Source of the DNA: Diphasiastrum complanatum
Taxonomy: Eukaryota; Streptophyta; Lycopodiopsida; Lycopodiales; Lycopodiaceae
Direction of reading: 5' to 3'
Assembly: GCA_029204225.1 (NCBI GenBank)
Contig: CM055104.1
Coordinates: 23,010,189 to 23,074,188 of the forward strand
Length of the DNA: 64,000 nt
A program made the translations under genes and the position numbers. Under the pieces are notes generated by a model. That model made no database searches. It saw nothing but the letters and a program-made list of their open reading frames with translations, and had not been told where the DNA came from. Of this stretch, positions 34,701 to 46,700 are shown piece after piece (within the stretch, counting starts at the first letter, position 1; each line of letters starts with the position of its first letter).

Positions 34701-37700
34701 GTTTGTTTTCTATCCAAGTCATAGTAGCCAGTTCATGTGGTAGAAACTTGCTTGTCTATTTGGACTTATATCACTTGAGTTTTATGATAAACCAAAGTGA
34801 TTGCCTATTGTGATTGTCAAGTGAAATTCTTGAATCTATCCAAGTTCATGATCTGTCATGTGGTAGATTCTATTGTTTCCAATAAGATTTGGAAAGTACA
34901 AGGTTGTTGATTAATCGTTGAAAATCAACAGTACAGGTTGTTGTTTAGCTTCAAGAAAAACAACATGGTTGAAGATGGACGTTCACCAAGTTTGCATATG
35001 ACAAAGTGTCAGAAGAAATATCTTGATGAAATAATTTCTAGGTTGGAAAGTTGTTTGGTGCAAGTGACTTTGTGTGTGAGATAGAGGTAGGAGATTCATT
35101 GGAAAAGATCATGTCAAGTACTTTGTGTGAGAAAGTATTTGAAGGAGAGTATTAGTTACTTTGTGTGGGGAAAAGTATTGTATGAATGCAAACATGAAGT
35201 GTACATCCAGTGTTGTAAAACTGACTCGGGTGCACCCAGCGTGCCCTGTAAGAGTCAAAGGGGTGACACTCTCTAAGGTCCCAGAGGAAGTTAGAACGTC
35301 AAGGACTGAGCCTCCAACCTGTGGTGAGCCAGTCAAGTAGTCACAAGTCATGAGCTAGCTCTGGAGCTCGAGTCATGGCCTAGTCAGGAAAGCAAGTTGA
35401 TTCGGCCGCCGGGACGGCTCCCGGGACCCTTGTCCGGGAGCCAGACTGATTCTGCCAGGCTTGCCAGGCTTAATCAGCAAAATAAAAACTAAATCCTAAA
35501 AAGCGTGCTTTACCAAAAAGCACTATGTTTCAAACCAGAGGGGGTGCGCCGAATCACAGCAGAACTATAGGGGGAGTCCGGCAGACAGAAACTTGGGCAG
35601 CTCAACCAGCGCCAGGAATCCAGTCGCCAGGTCTCAGCTCCCTCTACCAGCACGAGCCAGGCACAATGCCCAGCACGTGTTGGTGGCCCCGAGACCGGTC
35701 AGTCTATGTATGAATGTAACCTCTTCCAAATCTAATAAAGTTGATCTTTGGGGATGATTACCATTTCGGTTTCGCCTCCGGGACTAGTCCAAGTGGAAGG
35801 ACCCTTACGACAACCTTTTTGCGTCGCTGGCGCCTAAGGGTCCCTGTCATCGCCATGGGGCTTGCCGCTATGCCAATTGGTCAGTTTGGCGACCACTATG
35901 CCTTGGGTTTCATGTGTGGCTTGTCTTTGCCTTTGGTTACCTTTTGGGGACGGATTCTGAGTTGGCTTTCGGGTTGGTTGGGATTCCAGTTTTCTTAAGT
36001 CTGAATGGTTAAGCTTGTTACGTTTCTGAGTTGGCTTTTACGTAAGTGCATGATGGATGAATGTTAGACTTAAGCGCGTGTTGGGGAAACCGCTCAAGTC
36101 CCAGCGCCCTTTGAGGCGCCGGCGCAACATGTGGTATCAGAGCCGAATAGCCGATCAGCTACGCAAGTCTCACAGGGATGGCCACGTTTTGGGATTTGTC
36201 AGGACAACCGTTGCGCAAGGTGCTGCCCACAGTGTAAGCACGGGTGCTTCCACGGTCGGGGTGGTCAGCAGAACGGGGGACTTGATGAGGCAAGGTGCTG
36301 CCCTTGAGGTGTAAGCACGGTCAGTTCCCGCGGTTCGGGCCTGGCACCGTCTGCACGTAGGACAGATGAGGCAATGTGCTTCTATTAGGTTGGTGAAAGC
36401 ACGGTCTGTGCCTTGTGGGGTGCGGGGTGACATATTCTAACTGTACGGGTTAACCATTGATACAGAGATGCTGCTCGAATTCGGGTGTAAAGCACGGGTG
36501 GTTAGCTTCCGGTGCGGGATAGCTGTCGATCGTTTAGCTATAAGGGCTATCGACCAAAAAGTGGTGGGGCGTGACTGAGGCAATGTGCTGCTTAATGGTG
36601 AAAGCACGGATGGTTGGATGGATGTTTCCCCGTGGGCTAATTCTGTGATAGATTTGTGTGGGCGCGGCTAGGCAAAGGTCCTACGTCCGGTCTCAGGGGG
36701 GTTTGTGGCTTGAGAGGGATCCTCTGTGTTTGCTTTGGTTGGTATGTTGCGTTTGTTGTGTGCTTGCTTGGACACAAATGACCTGGTTCCTACTTGGCTC
36801 TCAGGTGATGTGGGCGTGCTAAGTTTGAGGAGGGGATATTTTCATTGAAGCTGATTTAATAAAGAAGAAAAGAGAGCTGTGGGGCCCGGCCGACAGAAGG
36901 GAGAGTTTCAAAAATAAAAAGGATTGAGGCGATAATCTGTTGGAAGTACACCTCTTACTATAATGGAGGACCACCTTGATGAGTTACGAGCATTGACGGA
37001 CGGAGAAGAGCTGGCTCGAGAATACAGCTCCCACATGCATCGAGATGGCACCAGGTCCAAGTTGAGAAAGAAAGAGCGTATGCACTCCACAATGGCGCCT
37101 CTCCAAGAAGAGATGGGTGGCCCTTCTGAACCTACACCAAGAGACGAACCCTTGCCAGAGGCGCAACAAGACCTCTTTGAAGTGAAGATGCGGCAATACT
37201 TATCAAGCGCAATGACGGCTATGCTTAGCGAGGTGAAGAAGGACAGAGAAACAGAAAGGAAAGAATGGCAAACATCCCTGCGAACCATGAACCTTACTCA
37301 ATTTAACCTTGCTAGAGAAATGAGAGACGGGCTAACACAGGTCGAAGCCAGGTTTGAAGAGTTGGAGGCAACTAGAGGGAATGCAGTGGCGCCTACCAAG
37401 AGAACCACGATTGCGAAACACGGAAGGCCCAAAGAAGACTGCCAAAGTAAAAGCACCACCTACTTTCAAAGGAGAGCGTGACATTCGAATTGTGGAAGAT
37501 TGGTTGTTTCACATGGACCATTACTTCCGTCTGATGAACACTCATGAGGAAGAAAGAACGGACTTGGCATTAGCATATTTTGAGGGCTACACTACAAACT
37601 GGTACCGGATGGCAGGAATGCATTTCCAGACATGGGACGCATTCAAAACCGCGTTACGAGAGAAGTTCATACCGAAGGATTCACACATGAGATTGAGGAC

Positions 37701-40700
37701 AGAATTATCGGGGCTCAAACAGAAAGGGTCATTGCAAGAGTACCTCAATAAATTCAGACAGAGTGTATGGGTTATTGAAGATATGTCCGAGGCGGACAAA
37801 ACTCATTACCTCTTGTCTGGAATGCAGTCTTGGACCCGGCGTGCAATAGACAGCTACATGCCCCATGATTTCAATTCAACTATTCGAGCGGCTGAAATGG
37901 TTTGTGATTATGAGAGCACATTGGCACCAGCTGCTCCCGCAACCTCAACAAGAGTATTTAGTGGATCTAGACCGAGTCCGAGCTTCTTTTCAAGGGGGGA
38001 CTCAGCTTCAAATGGCAACCAAGCCTCGAGTAGCGTGAACAAATTCTCAACAAAAACAGGATTTGGCAACCAAGGCAACAATGGAGGGAACATGTTCCAG
38101 AGAAGAAACAATGTTGGACCTTCAGCTAGTCACAGCAATAGCTCACCAACAGTGGGCAGTTCCATGCGCTGCTTCAACTGTCATCAGCAAGGTCACTCTT
38201 GGAGGTCATGCCCCAAACCATTGAACAAGCAAATCATGGCTGCCATTGAAGGATTTGATAGGATGGAGAGAGAGGCATTTGATCAAGAAGATGGTGAACA
38301 GGATGATGAAGAGGACCCAGAAACGGATTTGACGGAGTCTGACCTGAATGCCTTACAGCAGATAGGGGCACTTGCGGCGTATCGTGAACATCTCATGGCG
38401 ACTCCTGCGAGAGGATCAAAGTTATTGTACCTGAAAGGCTGTATTCAAGGCAGGATCATTTACTTCATGGTAGACCTGGGGGCGTCACATAACTATTTGT
38501 CAGAAAAACTGACAGGGGAATTGGACATCCAATGTGAAGAAAATGTGACTCCTATTTGTGTGGAGACCGCGAAAGGTACAATGACCACTTGTAGATTGGC
38601 AACCAACTTACCAATCTCCCTGGGAACCTGGAAGAATCGACTAACGTTCACAATCTTGAAGATGGATGCCTTCGACGCTATTTTGGGATTAAGCTGGTTT
38701 AACGAACATGTGGTGGCCTTCTTGGCAAAAGGGGTTAACCTTGTGTTATTATATAATGGCAGGAGACCTTGTGTCGTCAGAGCTGTGCCAGGGGACCAAC
38801 TAGAAAAGAACGACACAAATGAACCTGAGCCAACCATCCCTCCCAATCTCATTCACCTCTTTAACGAAGGACAGCCAACAATGACAGACCAGCTGACACG
38901 GGACCAAATGGAGCCAACATTGCCTGCAGTTTCTACATCAAAGGTGAATTCAAGTGCCGATGCAGAGCTCAAGGAGCTCAACTTGTGTGACCAAGCAAAA
39001 GCTCACTTCTTTAACGAAGGACATCCAACAGTGACAAACCAGCTGACGCGAGGTCAAATGGAGCCAACATTGCCTGCAGCTTCTACATCAGAGGTGAATC
39101 TAAGTGCCGAAGCTCAACCTGGGCGACCAAACGAAATATCTAGAGTCCTAGGGGACTCATCCAGACGTGCGACGAAAACGACATATCTGAGGCTTAAGGG
39201 AGCCGTAAGTACCTTTTTCTTTCATGTTAATAAAATAAGCCGCATTTCTCATCGAGGAGTGAGCTTCAGTCTAATGTCTAAGTGCAACAGCTTTACACAG
39301 GTTTTACGTAAGTGAACTAGATCCACACTTTTCCTGTGCTGGGTGCAAACACAATATCATTACTTCTCTTTACAGTTGGTCTCCTTTGGCCGGTGAATCA
39401 AGCCCGTGCCCTTGTATATGTGAATAAAGTCTGGCCGGTGAATTAAGCCCTTGCCATGAGTCTTAGGTTCTAGTTTGGCCCTGATGAGGACGTCAGCTTT
39501 CTCACACGAGGGGAGGATGTTGTAAAGCTGACTCGGGTGCACCCAACGTGCCCTGTAAGACTCAAAGGGGTGACACTCTCTAAGGTCCCAGAGCAAGTTA
39601 GAACGTCAAGGACTGAGCCTCCGACCTGTGGTGAGCCAGTCAAGTAGTCACAAGTCATGAGCTAGCTCTGGAGCTCGAGTCATTTCCTAGTTAGAAAAGC
39701 AAGTTGATTCGGCCACCGGGACGGCTCCCGGGACCCTTGTCCGGGAGCCAGACTGATTCTGCCAGGCTTGCCAGGCTTAATCAGCAAAATAAAAACTAAA
39801 TCCTAAAAAGCGTGCTTTACTAGAAAGCACTATGTTTCAAACCAGAGGGGGTGCGCCGAATCACAGCAGAACTATAGGGGGAGTCCGGCAGACAGAAACT
39901 TGGGCAGCTCAACCAGCGCCAGGAATCCAGTCGCCAGGTCTCAGCTCCCTCTACCAGCACGAGCCAGGCACAATGCCCAGCACGTGTTGGTGGCCCCGAG
40001 ACCGGTCAGTCTATGTATGAATGTAACCTCTTCCAAATCTAATAAAGTTGATCCTTGGGGATGATTACCATTTCGGTTTCGCCTCTGGGACTGGTCCAAG
40101 TGGAAGGACCCTTACTCCAACCTTTTTGTGTCGCTGGCGCCTAAGGGTCCCTGTCATCGACATGGGGCTTGCCGCTATGCCAATTGGTCAGTTTGGCGAC
40201 CACTATGCCTTGGGTTTCATGTGTGGCTTGTCTTTGCCTTTGGTTACCTTTTGGGGACGGATTCTGAGTTGGCTTTCGGGTTGGTTGGGATTCCAGTTTT
40301 CTTAAGTCTGAATGGTTAAGCTTGTTACGTTTCTGAGTTGGCTTTTACGTAAGTGCATGATGGATGAATGTTAGACTTAAGCGCGTGTTGGGGAAACCGC
40401 TCAAGTCCCAGCGCCCTTTGAGGCGCCGGCGCAACATCCAGGGGGAGTAGTTCAACCAAAGTCCATCAAGTTCATCACAAGTGGTAACTTATGAGAGTAC
40501 CAGGAGAATTGAAATGGGTTCAATTCAAGGAATCGACACAAGTGGAGCCGACTACTTATGAAGTACAGGTTTCTAAAGTGGGTGTTGATATACGAGATTT
40601 GATGTTGACATTTGTAGATCTATTTCCTACTTATGGTTATCATGATGGTGTTACTGTAATCAAAGAGGATTATTTTTTCTTCATGAATGTTGGGGAGATC

Positions 40701-43700
40701 CTTCCATTTGTGGTAGCTCGAAAGATGTTCAAAGAGACCAAGGGAGTCAATCTTCAAGCAAAGTTCTCAAGGTTAAGGCAAAAGTTGTCATGTCTACATT
40801 ATTTGATTCAGGGGGAATCAAAGTTCTTTGATTCACAGGAAGTCAAGGAATCGGGTGATATGTTGAACTCATGGTGGTCACACATATACACTAAAGAGAC
40901 ATGAAGATTAAAGCAAGACATTGAGAAGTCATATGAAGCAGGTTCATACGAAAAGGATCGACATTCAAAGGAAATTGTACATCATCATACGAAGCAAGTT
41001 CTACATCGAGTAATGAAGACATTGAGATCATAGTTGATCATGAATTCTACATCAGAATTGAGGATCTTCATTACATGGGCTTCATGGAAGATACATGCAT
41101 ACTTTTGTTATGCATAGTTCTAGACAATGTAAACATTAAGGGGGAGTGTTAGATTTAATGTTTACTTTAGTACCCCTAGTGTTATCATTTAGGATTGATT
41201 AGTGATAGTTTGGCCATGCCTGCGTGCTATTATAGGGGCCATTACTATTTATAATAAGTTGTATTTTAGGGTCATTACTATTTATAGTAAATTCGTTTTT
41301 TAGTCAGGCATGTAGGTGGGCACACTACTACTAGAATAGGATTTGCTTTTATCACTTATAAACTCATCTTGGGTGTTTACCCAATATAGGTAGTAATTAT
41401 AGCAATTAGCTTTTTGCTTTTTGCTTTTTACCTTACACATAGTTTAGAGAAAGTATATATGTAGGCTAGCGCCCTACCACAATTGTAATGGGACATAGTT
41501 GGAGTACATCTCTTCATCATTGTTGTTCTCTCTCATGTGTATGACTATTGTCTAACAACAATAGGAATCTTGTCTTGGGTTACTTGTATGATCAAGTCGG
41601 TTTTCTAACAGTCATGTCAGTTCTGTCAATTCCAGCACAAGCGTCTCTCCTTTCTATCTTGCTCATGGTTACCTGCCATTTCTGCCCGGTATCCTTGCTC
41701 CTCCAGATGATGCACTTGTGACTATTTCCTCTTATCTTTCTAGATCGTTGCTACTAGCTAGAGCAGCTTCTCATCGACAACATATCCAACAGTGATACAA
41801 GTCCATTGTTGATCGACTTGATCGACATCAGCGACATGTTGAGTTTGTTGACGTAGGTGATATTGTCTTTCTTAGGCTACGCTTTGCTTGCCATTGCTTT
41901 GTTCAGGGTCATGCTCCTACTAAGAAGCTTGCACCACGTTATTATGGGCGTATTCAGATTCTTGAGCGCCTCAGTCCTGTTACATACTGCCTTGAGTTAC
42001 CTGCTACTTGGGCTTGTGATATCTTTCATGTCAGCTTGCTGCATGCTGCTATAGAGGAAGATGCTCCTCGGGATTCTACCTTTCCTACTGATCCAAAGCT
42101 TTTTCCATTCCTGCAAGTTGATATTCTATAGGTGCGCTTATTGCATAGTCATCGCCATCGGCAGGGTCAGGTTTTGGTACAGTGGGATGGCCGTCCTATT
42201 GAGGAGGCTACATGGAAGCGTATTGATGTTTTTTACCATACTCCCATACTTGCTGATCCGGCTTGCTCCGTTGCAGCCATTGCTTCTCAAGATGCTCTTG
42301 CCCACCTCTGAGAAATAGTCTCATTGATAGGCATTTTCTCAAAAGCTTTGGACTGATTTTCCATATGGACAAATGGCACTAAGATCCAGTAATTTAAACT
42401 TAGTCTGATTAAGATGAATAAAGATGCCCACCTATAAGCACATACGATGTAGCCAAGCCCTTTTAAGTTTTCAGTGTTATATTTATATATGATGTTAAAG
42501 TCTTAAAAATTCTCTCTATTCAAAGATAAAGAATTGTTAACACTGTGAAGCCATCCACTTTAAAGCGAATCACTTTTCTTTTTCTTGTTGTCTTTAAACA
42601 GAAACATCAGATGATTAACAGTCAAACTCAATTTAGAAACGAAGTTCTGTTCTTGGTCAGTCAGTTTATGGTTGGCCTGCCCAAAATGACACAAACTTTT
42701 GAATGGTAAATAGAGAAGTGAAAAATGCACAGAACTCTGCCCAAGATGACTCTGAAACGTTTTAATAATTCTCTCTGATTGGCTCCTTTTTTATCTATTT
42801 AGTCGCGGTTTTACAGGACACAGCCATCAGATAAAAATACAGCAAGTCTGCAGGCAGCTGGAGTTACAGCATTGCTTATTGTCTTTGCAACAGTGGCAGC
42901 AGTCATTGCAATCTTGTCTAGTGGAGGGCCCACTGCCCTTCTTACAGCGATTTCCAAGTCAGGATTCTTTGCTGCATTTGCTTTAATCTTTGTCTCTGAA
43001 ATTGGTGATAAGGTAACTTGTTTTTTTATTGATTACTTGTTGTGCATAAGAAAACTTTTTCTTGGCCATAACTTGCTGTATCCATTTGTGTATATATGTA
43101 TGCTCATATGCATGCACCATTCATTCACTGGCATTTTTGTGGTGCTCTTGACCAGAGTCCAGAAAACATCAGTGGATTTGTTGCAGTTGAATTTCCAGTT
43201 ACCCTCTTCAATTGCAGCATGATGCTTATTTGATCTTGTATCTTTTGACAGACATTTTTCATTGCAGCTCTGTTGGCTATGCGGCATTCAAGAGGATTGG
43301 TAATACTATTTTTCTTTTCCAAATGACAATATATGTTTCTTTTCTCAGTGGGAAAAAATGAAATCTGCCAAAATATCAGGAGAGTAAATAGACTCATTGT
43401 CATTTTGCTATATGTCCAGTTACTTAACGTAATCTTTTTATGGGCAGGGTTGTTATTTAAGCACTCAAAAAACAGTTCATGTTTTGGCTTGAGTATTTTA
43501 TTTGCAGTTTTTGCCTATAAAAAGAAAAGCAACTGTCATACAGATGACAATGGTAACAATGAATGTAATGAGTTGAAAATAGCTGAAGTTTGATCAATAT
43601 ATTATTGATGGGTGTCTGGTCTAAGGCTACTCGAACGGTATGGTTCTTATTGATCAAAAAGTAATAATTCACTTGGATGTCACGAAAAATACATCTAGTT

Positions 43701-46700
43701 GCCAAATTTGCTTTATTCAGTAGCGAGTATTGAAAATTGAGATTCAGAAGATGGGTTCAGGTGTTACTTGGAGCATCAGGTGCACTTGCTCTCATGACAA
43801 TTATTTCCGTAATCATGGGAAGAGTTTTTCAGAGTGTACCAGCTCAACTACAAACCAGTAAGTCTAAAGTTCCAGGTACAATGTTGAAGTTGCCCCTGTG
43901 CTTTCCATTGCTGGTGTGCAACTTGCCATATTCTCCCTTAAGTGTGTTTTTCCAGCAGAGTTGATTTTCTAATGTTTTCAGACCATCTTATGCAATCATC
44001 ATTCCTGCCTTTTGGTGATCAGCTCCGTGAATTCCTGCTTTCAGCTCTACCAGTCGGTGAATATGCAGCTGTTGCATTGCTTTTACTTTTTGGAGCGAGA
44101 TCAATAAAAAGTGCGTGGGACTTGCCATCGGCTGTTGATACCGAAGAAAATGTAACTGATGAGACAGGAGAGCTTGCCGAGGCACAGGAATTTTTGAAGA
44201 AGTCAGAGGTATGATAAGTTGACCTTTGTTTGCTTTCGTAATTAGACAGTTTATTGCTACACTATTGTCATTTCCTTTTGCATGAAGAACTGAAAAATTA
44301 TGGAAATAGCACAAAATTCTGAACCAACTTCTTCATTTCAAACTGCAGCTTATTCATGATCATACCTGAGAATCACAGCCTGTGAAAAAATACACCATGA
44401 AGAAACTTGACATCTTCGTAGTTAATCTGGATATGCATCCACTTAACTTATATCTTTCCTAGACTTTACAGCATGGTATGTTCATGTTTGGAGCTTTTAT
44501 TCCTATAGTTGGTTTTCACAGGCTGAAAAGAAGCTGAGCACTCCACTGGCAATTTTGGGAGAGTCATTCAGTCTGGTGTTCATGGCGGTGAGTAGAAGTC
44601 AGATGCTTTGTAGTTTATATTAGAGATCAAAACCAATTTCTGCCACACCTTAAAAAACAATGTCCACTGGCTTCAGATTGTAACACCGAAGTTGTCCTTG
44701 ACCCTCCTCCTCAAATGTTAAGTCATACATGAGTAACTGAAGCAATCACTTGATTCATAGTACTTCTAATCTATTGGCTACAGAAGCCACCAAGGTTCTA
44801 CTGGGGAAGATCCAAAACTTTGACTGATGCAGGTTCTAGGCATTTTGCCACAGGCATACTTCAGGAGCACACCTGGCTCCTCATATGTATTGTGGCAAGA
44901 ATGAAAGGTGATAGACCTACTTGCAATCAGGGGCTGTGAATGCCTAAAAGCCTGCCAGAGTTTGCATTTCACAAAATCACAAGATTTTAAGTTCATGGAA
45001 AGATCAATTATTTTAGAAACTTTATTAGTGATTCAAGTAAGATATTTTAATTCAAGAGAAGCATACTAACATAGTAATGTACCTCTCTGAGTTGTAATAA
45101 AGCAGGAACGTCTATGGCACTGCCTATTTCAACTCTTCAAAGTTCGAACCTAGGCAGCAAAAATAAGTGCCTTCATGGTTTTAATGAATCTTGATTTAAT
45201 TGCATCACACTTGAGGGCTAATGCACAGAGGCTAGAGATTGAGTTTGTACAAATAAGAGATTCTAGTCTCTTTGTGCTGTATCCAAGATTGTATATTATG
45301 GTCACTACTGCAACACCATGCTTTTACGTAAGCTCAAATTGAAGGTGTTTTTGTAAGTTCAACTGAACCTTTTACCAATGTATTTATTATAAAGGGCTAT
45401 ACGCATCAGATTGGATCTGCTTGTAATATGTATTGCCAATAATGGATGGTGGTCAAAGCATTGGTTGGATGATATTTCAGCCGATGTAAAGTGATGGTTA
45501 GATGGTATAAATTCCTTGTCTTCTGGTGCTTATGTTGTTTTGGTGTTTGGAGGAGCAACATAAAAAATGGACACAAAGGCTCATGTTAACATACTTATCC
45601 CTGTGTTTTGGGGGGTAATATTAACATGAAAAAGGAACTGAAACTGGGAATACTGCAACTTTGTAAAAATTTAATCTGATTGCCTGCTTACAATGGTCAA
45701 AGAACAGTTTGACCGTCCAATCCACCTTTGTGTGTGCTAACTTGAGTGATTTTAACTGACCAAAAATGTTTGCCAAGCTACAGTTTTTCGAGAAATATTT
45801 GTACCTATTTTCATGACCATCAGACGATCTGCACTTGACTTTTTTGTGTTGCTCTTGTGATGGTAACCTTCGACTTCCACAATGCTGAGAAGGGGATATC
45901 TTCCTGCACTCATAGAATTTGCTAGTGTTCCCCGACTATCTAAACTAGAGTCTCGCATGACTGTGATTTTTTTTGGGGCAGATTTTTGTTGAATAGTAAA
46001 ATGACAGACAGGTGAAATCTTCATGCTTTTTGGAAAAAGTAAGGCTTTTTTTTGCCCTTATAAAGATAATAATATGTATATCCTTGTATCCTTGTTATAA
46101 CATAGTCCTTGTCTGGATAATTTATAAAACACAAGTGCAATATTTCACGTCTCACGTGTCATGGAGCTCGCATCAGGTGACAGCCTTCAGGGACAGTAAG
46201 ACTTGTACAGCAGAACACATGGTTGAATGTTTTGCCATGCATGAAGACCACTGTTTAGATTTTGCTAAAGTTGTGAATAAGCATAATGAAATGGTAAAGC
46301 TGCTGACTTACGATCAATTTTGACAAACCTGATAACTTTTTGATTGTATCAGGAGTGGGGAGATCGATCAATGCTAGCCACGATCGCTCTTGGGGCTGCA
46401 CAGGTTAGTACTTACTGTCATAGTTACCTTGAATCTCAATTTAAAAGGTTGCAGATCTTTGTTCTAGTCTTATAGCTAGAATTTGAAACTTTAAAAATAA
46501 CAATTTTATATGCACCGTAGCATTCAAACTCGTTTGAGACCTCAAATTTTCAAATGCATTTAAGACATTCAATTTCTATACGAATATTTTTTTTGGACCC
46601 CAAGACTGCAGAAAGAGGTCAAAGGGCATCAAATTGTGTCCATGGGCCTAATTGGGCCCAAAATAAAATAAAACCATAGGGCATGCTTCTTTCCTGAATG

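Larger units (their letters stand above)
35211..40436 (+). mobile_element. Gag-protease-only LTR retrotransposon (TR-GAG-like), young
   Basis: Complete element of 5226 bp: LTRs 35211-36129 and 39519-40436 beginning TGTTGTAAA and ending GCGCAACA, target duplication TCCAG on both sides (35206-35210 and 40437-40441), a perfect initiator tRNA-Met primer site and a polypurine tract (CACGAGGGGAGGA, about 39505-39517). Inside there is a gag-protease frame but no reverse transcriptase, RNase H or integrase. By eye the LTRs differ at only about 20 positions. It would need enzymes from another element to move. Confidence 0.92.
32836..41610 (+). mobile_element. Non-coding LTR element (LARD-like) in intron 2, split by a later insertion
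   Basis: Two direct repeats (32836-33282 and 41147-41610) with TGTTAG...CTAACA ends bound about 2.6 kb of internal sequence (33283-35210 and 40442-41146) that has no gag or pol. AAGGGGGAG just before the right LTR is a good polypurine tract. No target duplication was found: flanks are GCGTA and GTCAT. No standard tRNA-Met or tRNA-Asp primer site follows the left LTR. Both LTRs are followed by the same GTCATGTCAGTTC, which is unexplained. Confidence 0.75.

Noticed and set aside
35525-35998. Small genes in the LTR (also repeated at 39832-40305)
   Set aside because: The same frames occur in both LTR copies and have no domain; they are LTR sequence.
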